Shown piece by piece: positions 58,860 to 64,000 of a stretch of DNA of 64,000 nt. Origin of the DNA: JAKAVN01 sp963796565 (lineage in GTDB: Bacteria; Desulfobacterota; Binatia; Binatales; Binataceae); NCBI GenBank assembly GCA_963796565.1, contig CAWCMA010000002.1, positions 1 through 64,000 on the forward strand, in the 5' to 3' direction. Within the stretch, counting starts at the first letter, position 1. Each line of letters starts with the position of its first letter. Position numbers and translations under genes: made by a program. A model generated the notes under the pieces. The model saw only the letters and a list, made by a program, of their open reading frames with translations, was not told where the DNA came from and did no database searches.

Positions 58860-60161
58860 TCAAGATTTGGCAACCTCAGCCAGCGACTCGCGCGCCGCAG
58901 CGACGGTGCGGTCGATGTCGGCCTCGCTATGCGCCAGCGACACGAACATCGCCTCGAATTGCGAAGGCGGCAGGTAAATTCCGCGCTCGAGCATCGCGTG
59001 AAAAAATCGCGCGAATAACGCCGTATCCGCGCGGCGCGCATCCGCGGCCTCGCGCACCGCTTCAACTCCCAAAAACGCCGTCACCAGTGAGCCGACCCGG
59101 TTGATACAGCCCTTGAGGCTCGTGTTGCGGATGGCCTCTGCCATCCCGTCGCCGAGCCGCGCGGAGGTCGCTTCCAACCGCTCGTAAGTTCCGGGCCGGG
59201 CCAGGATCTCCAGCGTCTTGAGCCCTGCGCGCACCGCCACCGGGTTACCCGATAGCGTTCCTGCCTGGTAAACCGGACCGACCGGCGCGAGCAGGTCCAT
59301 CAGATCGGCCCGGCCCGCGACCGCGCCAATCGGCATCCCACCGCCGATCACCTTGCCCAGCATGATCAGGTCGGGCTCCGCGCCAAACATTTCGTGCGCG
59401 GTACCGTAACGCAGGCGAAAGCCGGTTATCACTTCGTCGCAGATGAGCAGCGCGCCGTGGCGATGCGCCAGGTCGCCCAGCTCCTTGAGAAAGCCGGGCG
59501 CGGGTGGCACCACACCCATGTTGGCAGCTACCGGTTCGACAATAACTGCCGCGATCTCGCGGGGTTCCGCGAGAAAATAGCGCTCGACCGCCTTCAGCGA
59601 ATTGTACTGCGCGACTCGAGTAAGCGCGGCCAGCGCTTCCGGCACTCCGGCGCTGTCGGGCACGCCCAGGGTCATCACGCCCGAACCGGCACGCACCAGC
59701 AGGGCGTCGCTGTGGCCGTGGTAACAGCCGTCGAACTTGATAATGCGGGCGCGACCGGTGGCCGCGCGAGCGAGGCGAATCGCGGTCATCCCGGCCTCGG
59801 TACCGGAGCTGACCAGGCGCACCTTGCGCGCCATCGGGACGGCGGCGGCGATCCGCTCGGCGATCGCGATTTCCAGTTCGGTCGGAGCCCCGTAGCCGAA
59901 GCCGTGAGCGGCCTGCTCGGCGATCGCGGCGACGACCTCGGGCTGAGCGTGGCCGAGGATGGCGGGACCGTAGGAACCGACGTAGTCGACGAACCGATTA
60001 GCGTCGGCGTCGATCACCATCGCGCCTTCGCCGTGCGCTATAAAAAGCGTCGCGCCACCGACCGCTTTCCATGCGCGCACCGGCGAGTTAACCGCGCCCG
60101 GGATGACGGCGGCCGCGCGCGCGAGCAGCGCGGCGGAATTTTTCTTGCTGATCATTTTCAC
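58860..60161 (-). CDS. hemL: glutamate-1-semialdehyde 2,1-aminomutase
   Basis: 433 aa, full length. GGVNSPVRA-like start (IPGAVNSPVRAWKAVGG), VRLVSSGTEAGMTAIRLAR, FDGCYHGHSDALLV, LLICDEVITGFR and LIMLGKVIGGGMPIGA with the PLP Lys. Makes 5-aminolevulinate in the C5 haem pathway. Upstream lies the oriC candidate; downstream the F0 genes follow closely, so haem synthesis and ATP synthase assembly may share a transcript. Confidence 0.95.
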   Translation of the reverse strand: MKMISKKNSAALLARAAAVIPGAVNSPVRAWKAVGGATLFIAHGEGAMVIDADANRFVDYVGSYGPAILGHAQPEVVAAIAEQAAHGFGYGAPTELEIAIAERIAAAVPMARKVRLVSSGTEAGMTAIRLARAATGRARIIKFDGCYHGHSDALLVRAGSGVMTLGVPDSAGVPEALAALTRVAQYNSLKAVERYFLAEPREIAAVIVEPVAANMGVVPPAPGFLKELGDLAHRHGALLICDEVITGFRLRYGTAHEMFGAEPDLIMLGKVIGGGMPIGAVAGRADLMDLLAPVGPVYQAGTLSGNPVAVRAGLKTLEILARPGTYERLEATSARLGDGMAEAIRNTSLKGCINRVGSLVTAFLGVEAVREAADARRADTALFARFFHAMLERGIYLPPSQFEAMFVSLAHSEADIDRTVAAARESLAEVAKS

Positions 60162-60738
60162 GATTCGGTTTGCGATTTCGGTTTAGCTTTGCTCGCTAAC
60201 ATTTGCCGACGTGCCGGTCAAACACGCATTATCGTCTCGTGCAGTGAGAAATCACACTCACACAACGGCTCCCAGAGCCAACGTGCGCGATCGATGAAAA
60301 TCGGCGCGCAGCATCATGTTCGCAAGGTAAATTTCTTTTTCACGATTCATGAAAAAAATCGCGCGCTTGTACATCCGCGATCGCTTTTGCTTGAGCCATC
60401 TCTCCAAAGGGTCTATCACGTTGTCTTCGTCAACACACTTCACACATGGACGCGCTGTCATGCGCAAGCCGCCGTGGAAACGGCGTCAGGATCAAAGTGG
60501 CCGCAAGGCGCTCGATCTGCTTACTGGATTTTTTGAAGTTGTCCATGAAATCCGCATCGGCGATGGCCGAGTTGATAGGCCATCGCAAACGCAGCGCATC
60601 GGGGTCTGGCGAGGGGAGAGAACCACTTATCCACAGATGTGGATAAGCTTGTGCGTAATCTAGCCGACAGCGTGCTCGGTTCGGTGGGGGGACCGCCCGC
60701 CTGGCGTGACGGCTTACTGACCTCCTGGGAGGGGAAAA
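60162..60738. other. candidate replication origin region (oriC) upstream of dnaA
   Basis: 577 bp without a convincing gene between divergent hemL and dnaA. It contains a head-to-head pair of perfect DnaA boxes (60627-60646), an AT-rich inverted repeat TTTTTCA/TGAAAAA (60336-60356) and A/T-richer sequence around 60300-60560. Short open frames of 69 and 104 codons inside it show no family resemblance. An origin here is the usual place; the alternative is the dnaA-dnaN gap. Confidence 0.65.
60627..60646. promoter_or_regulatory. head-to-head DnaA-box dyad
   Basis: TTATCCACA (60627-60635) and TGTGGATAA (60638-60646), both perfect, separated by GA. About 92 bp before dnaA, suited both to origin function and to dnaA autoregulation. 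Confidence 0.88.
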
Positions 60739-62088
60739 ATGGAAGGTTTGTGGCAACGGACGGCGGACCGGATACGTGATTCCTTGGGCCAGGTTGGATT
60801 CGAGACCTGGATTGGACCGCTAAATTTTCTGGGAATGCAGGGGCGCACCGCCACGATCGAGGCCCCCAACCGTTTCTTTCGCGATTGGGTGAACGACCGC
60901 TATCTCGAACTGCTCCGCCAATCGCTCTCCGCCGAAGTCGGACAGTCGGTGGACGTTAAGCTTACCCTGGGGTTGGCCGGCAACAGCAATCTTCACGAGG
61001 CAGTGCGGCGCACGATGCCTCCGAGTCCGTCCGCGGTCGAGGCCGCGCCGCGCGATCGCCATCCGCAACTCAACGAACGTTACACGTTCACCGAGTTCGT
61101 GGTCGGCTCGGCCAACCAGTTCGCCCATGCGGCAGCGCTGGCGGTCGCCAATCAGCCCGGCGAAAAGTACAACCCGCTTTTCATCTACGGCGGAGTGGGT
61201 CTGGGCAAGACGCACCTGGTGACCGCGATTGGCCATCAGTTGTGGAACAGCGGCAAGCGCAAGGTGCTGTTCATGCCGGCCGAGGTTTTCATGAACGAGC
61301 TGATAACCTCGCTCAGGCGCGACCGGATGGGCGAGTTCAAGGAAAAATTCCGCCGGGTTGACGCGCTCATTCTCGACGACGTCCAGTTCCTGGCCGGACG
61401 CGAGCGAACTCAGGAGGAATTTTTTCATACTTTCAATTCGCTGCACTCCGACCGCCACCAGATCGTGCTGACCTCGGACAAGGTGCCGCGCGATATTCCG
61501 GGACTCGAAGAGCGGTTGCGGAATCGTTTCGAGTCGGGGCTCATCGCCGATGTCGCGCCTCCCGACCTCGAGACCCGGGTCGCAATCGTCCAGAAGAAGG
61601 CGGCGCACGAGAACATGAGCCTGCCTTCCGACGTGTCGCTCTACATCGCGCAGAACGTTTCCTCCAATGTGCGCGAACTCGAAGGATGCCTGACGCGGCT
61701 CGCGGCGCTGGCCTCGATGGACCGTGCGCCGTTGACGGTCGAGTTCACGCGCCAGGCGCTCCACGACCTCATCCGGGTGCAGGACCATCGCCCCGGCATC
61801 GACGGCATCCAGAAGACGGTCGCGGACTTCTTTCATATCCGGCTGGCCGACCTGAAGTCGAAAAAGCGCACCCAGCACATCGCGTTTTGTCGCCAGGTAG
61901 CGATGTACCTGTGCCGCAAGCTCACCGACAACTCATTTCCGGTCATCGGCGAGCATTTCGGGCGCGACCACTCGACGGTGATCCACGCTTACAACCTGAT
62001 TGCACGCCGGGTGGGCAACGATTCCGCCTTCCGCATGTCGATCGAAAAGATCGAACGCGAACTCAAGATCGACCAGCGAGCCGCGTGA
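60739..62088 (+). CDS. dnaA: chromosomal replication initiator DnaA
   Basis: 449 aa. Domain I (residues 1-85, WQRTADRIRDSLGQVGFETW), short linker, AAA+ domain with IYGGVGLGKTHLV (about 150), Walker B LILDDVQFL (about 212) and the domain IV signature GRDHSTVIHAYNLI (about 408). GGGAGGGG precedes the ATG. Binds the 9-mer boxes upstream. Followed by dnaN after 245 bp. Confidence 0.98.
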   Translation: MEGLWQRTADRIRDSLGQVGFETWIGPLNFLGMQGRTATIEAPNRFFRDWVNDRYLELLRQSLSAEVGQSVDVKLTLGLAGNSNLHEAVRRTMPPSPSAVEAAPRDRHPQLNERYTFTEFVVGSANQFAHAAALAVANQPGEKYNPLFIYGGVGLGKTHLVTAIGHQLWNSGKRKVLFMPAEVFMNELITSLRRDRMGEFKEKFRRVDALILDDVQFLAGRERTQEEFFHTFNSLHSDRHQIVLTSDKVPRDIPGLEERLRNRFESGLIADVAPPDLETRVAIVQKKAAHENMSLPSDVSLYIAQNVSSNVRELEGCLTRLAALASMDRAPLTVEFTRQALHDLIRVQDHRPGIDGIQKTVADFFHIRLADLKSKKRTQHIAFCRQVAMYLCRKLTDNSFPVIGEHFGRDHSTVIHAYNLIARRVGNDSAFRMSIEKIERELKIDQRAA

Positions 62089-62333
62089 CGGGCTCTAACA
62101 ACTCTGTGGAAAAGTCCTCTACAATACCCACAGTATCGACAGGAGACGGCATGGAGTGGCGGGGAGCGCCATCGCAGACAGGATGCGATGCACTGTTTGG
62201 TCACCGACGATCGCGCAACGATTACGAAGGGTTGCGCCGCTCATCAACAAATTCACAGGACCTACTGCTATCTTATGATCTTTAGATCTAATTAGATCTT
62301 TAGGATCAGTAGAGCACGGCGACGAGAGGATAA
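62089..62333. other. dnaA-dnaN intergenic region with GATC-rich palindrome
   Basis: 245 bp. Has a one-mismatch DnaA box TGTGGAAAA near 62105 and, at 62277-62307, four GATC sites in 31 bp, centred on the perfect palindrome AGATCTAATTAGATCT (62284-62299). This AT-rich block could be the dnaN promoter/operator or a DNA-unwinding element. No ORF of note. Confidence 0.55.
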
Positions 62334-63476
62334 ATGGAACTGGTAATCGAGCGCGCGGTGCTGCAAAGCAGCCTGTCGCTGGTTCAGGGAATCGTGGAAC
62401 GGCGCAACACGGTGCCGATACTCGGGCACGTGTTGCTCGAGCCTAATGGCGCCAGCCTACGCCTGGCCGCCACCGACCTCGAGGTCGGTATCCGCACCGA
62501 GGTTCCCTGCCGCGTCGACAAGCAAGGCAGCTTCACGCTAAACGCGCGCAAGCTGTTCGAAATCGTGCGCGAGGCCGAAGGCGGAGAAGTCTCATTCAAG
62601 TCGCTCGACAGCGACTGGGTCGAGCTTAAGTGCGGGCGGGCGAAATTCAAGATGATGGGACTCGATCCGCGAAGCTTCCCGGCGATGCCCATCCAGGCGC
62701 AGGCGAAACCGCAAGGCGACGCCGCCCGCAAGGCGGTCAAGGGCGATCTCACGATCGCAAGTCGCGTGCTGGCGGCGATGATCGACAAGACCATCTTCGC
62801 CGTCAGCCCCGACGAAGCCCGCTACAACCTGGGCGGCGTGCTGGTGGAAGCGGCCTCGAAGGGCGTTGCCCGGATGGTCGCCACGGACGGCCATCGGCTC
62901 TCGATGATCGAACGCGAGGCCGAAAGTTTCGAGATGGAAGGTAATGCGATCATCCCGCGCAAAGGTCTGGCTGAACTGCGCAAGCTGCTAGACCAGGAGG
63001 GCGAAGATCAGGTGCAGTTGATGCTCGACGGGCAGCTCGCGTGGCTCAAGCGCGGTCCAACCGAGGTCTCGATGCGCCTGGTTGAGGGCGAATTTCCCGA
63101 CTATCGCGGCGTAATCCCCAAGCAATCCAAATACGCCGTCGCAGTCGGGCGCGACGCCCTGCTCAACGCGATCAAGCGAGCGGCGATTTTCTCCAACGAG
63201 CGCTACCATGGCGTCAAGCTGGGACTCGCAAGCGGCGCGCTGACTGTCTCTTCGACCAGTCCCGAGATGGGCGAGGCGAGCGAGACCATCGACGTCGATT
63301 TCACGGGCGATGAGTTCTCGATCGGCTTCAACGCGGCCTACCTCATCCAGGCCCTGGGTGTGATGCCGGCGGAGAGCGACGCCAGCCTGGGGCTCAGCGA
63401 TGAAGTCAGTCCAGGTGTGATCACCTCGTCTGCGGACTCGCAGTTCACCTACGTCGTGATGCCGATGCGGCTGTAA
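62334..63476 (+). CDS. dnaN: DNA polymerase III beta sliding clamp
   Basis: 380 aa, three clamp domains. MELVIERAVLQSSLSLVQGI, then VPILGHVLLEPNGASLRLAA, RVLAAMIDKTIFAVSPDEAR, MVATDGHRLSMIER and the C-terminal FTYVVMPMRL are diagnostic. Encircles DNA as polymerase processivity factor. In the canonical place after dnaA; recF does not follow, as the next gene is on the other strand. Confidence 0.97.
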   Translation: MELVIERAVLQSSLSLVQGIVERRNTVPILGHVLLEPNGASLRLAATDLEVGIRTEVPCRVDKQGSFTLNARKLFEIVREAEGGEVSFKSLDSDWVELKCGRAKFKMMGLDPRSFPAMPIQAQAKPQGDAARKAVKGDLTIASRVLAAMIDKTIFAVSPDEARYNLGGVLVEAASKGVARMVATDGHRLSMIEREAESFEMEGNAIIPRKGLAELRKLLDQEGEDQVQLMLDGQLAWLKRGPTEVSMRLVEGEFPDYRGVIPKQSKYAVAVGRDALLNAIKRAAIFSNERYHGVKLGLASGALTVSSTSPEMGEASETIDVDFTGDEFSIGFNAAYLIQALGVMPAESDASLGLSDEVSPGVITSSADSQFTYVVMPMRL

Positions 63477-63499
63477 GACTGATGCCCGAGCGCGCTTCG

Positions 63500-64000
63500 T
63501 CAGTGCTGGCCCTCGACTCCGACGGCCGCTGGCGCGGCGGCCGGGGGCACGGCGACCAGGACTTCTTTGTTGAGTACGTGCTGGCGCCCCTCGAAGGGAA
63601 AGACCTCTTCGCTCGCGACCACCTTGTCCGATCCACCAAGCCGATTGACAAGAAAATCACGATCCCGCCGCCGCACGATCACCCATCGCAGCTTGTGGTC
63701 GAGCGCGTCCTGCTTCAATTTTCCGGCATCGTCGTAGTACGGGAGCGGTTCGGGCAGGTCGAGGTAGTAGAGCGGACCGACCGTCTTGTACAGCACCACG
63801 CCTGAGGTCGCCTCTCCCATCTGTTGGCGGATGTCTTCGGCGAAGCGCTTCTCGCCGCGCCATTTGTCGGCAGCGGGCATCGCAAAGATAAACAGGTAAG
63901 CCAGGAAAAGCGCCCCGACGGTCGCCGTCGACATCGCCACCCGCCGCGTATTGAAGCGCCTCAGCGTAAAGAGCACCGCGAGCAGCGACACCACCCAGAA
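63500..64000 (-). CDS. membrane glycosyltransferase (GT39-like), C-terminal part
   Basis: The window ends inside this gene; about 165 codons are visible. One TM helix (STATVGALFLAYLFIFAMPA) is followed by a soluble C-terminal domain (EKRFAEDIRQQMGEATSGVV, VGPLYYLDLPEPLPYYDDAG, DLxLxxKxVVASEEVFPFEG). The layout of last helix plus small soluble domain matches the glycosyltransferase at 26929-28620, though sequence similarity is weak. Convergent with dnaN, 23 bp apart. Confidence 0.6.
   Translation of the reverse strand, partial: FWVVSLLAVLFTLRRFNTRRVAMSTATVGALFLAYLFIFAMPAADKWRGEKRFAEDIRQQMGEATSGVVLYKTVGPLYYLDLPEPLPYYDDAGKLKQDALDHKLRWVIVRRRDRDFLVNRLGGSDKVVASEEVFPFEGRQHVLNKEVLVAVPPAAAPAAVGVEGQH

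Noticed and set aside
60258..60663. Open frames of 69 and 104 codons in the oriC region
   Set aside because: No ribosome site, no family resemblance, and they overlap each other and the DnaA-box dyad.
1..64000. CRISPR arrays, insertion sequences, prophage, rRNA and further tRNA genes
   Set aside because: No regularly spaced repeats, transposase or integrase motifs, phage genes, or other tRNA T-arm/CCA patterns were found on reading.

Overview
This 64-kb, GC-rich window is chromosomal and close to the replication origin. It holds dnaA, dnaN and a DnaA-box dyad at about 60.6 kb, plus mnmE-mnmG-rsmG-parA-parB with two parS sites and rpmH-rnpA-yidD-yidC-jag. An AsmA-family protein, periplasmic multicopper oxidase, Tat/Sec signal sequences and a large NAD-glutamate dehydrogenase point to a Gram-negative, aerobic, environmental bacterium. 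The separate atpZ-atpI-atpB-atpE cluster and the mix of F420/LLM, MaoC, MCC-type and diiron oxygenase-like genes fit a Desulfobacterota/Binatota-like or other deep proteobacterial lineage. That placement is inference; no 16S gene is present.

Layout. 0-12 kb: end of a tRNA-Val, a VOC protein, MFS transporter, PAS histidine kinase, alpha/beta hydrolase, LLM oxidoreductase, multicopper oxidase behind a Fur-like box, Memo-like protein, Rieske protein, small proteins and an RNA uridine methyltransferase. 12-22 kb: giant NAD-GDH, a membrane protein, then nagA, a double-hotdog MaoC protein and an orphan branched-chain-type binding protein. A repeat element, a decayed anmK fragment and an AT-rich gene-free stretch follow (21.8-23.0 kb). 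23-31 kb: metallo-beta-lactamase protein, riboflavin synthase, Rrf2 regulator, N-acetylglutamate-synthase-like GNAT, GT39-type glycosyltransferase, HD protein, and a TetR/operator/diiron-protein unit. 31-41 kb: two divergent housekeeping blocks, mnmE to parB leftward and rpmH to jag rightward. 41-53 kb: ferredoxin, VOC protein, phospholipase C-like protein, fumarase, MaoC, a prokaryotic pentameric ligand-gated ion channel, a BBE-type flavoprotein, an acyl-CoA carboxylase beta subunit and MutS2. 53-64 kb: a long inverted repeat, AsmA, a stand-alone Smr protein, the F0 cluster with hemL, the oriC candidate, dnaA, dnaN and a truncated membrane glycosyltransferase.

The most interesting items are: the pentameric channel gene translationally coupled to maoC; the 24-bp palindrome between tetR and a diiron-oxygenase-like gene; the paired parS sites, one inside rsmG; a MutS2 whose Smr motif has lost its Asp and Arg while a second Smr protein nearby keeps its motif; a dispersed inverted-repeat family that has supplied the C-terminus of one gene; and several short tandem repeats placed exactly on translation-initiation or upstream regions. 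No CRISPR array, transposase, prophage or secretion system was seen.
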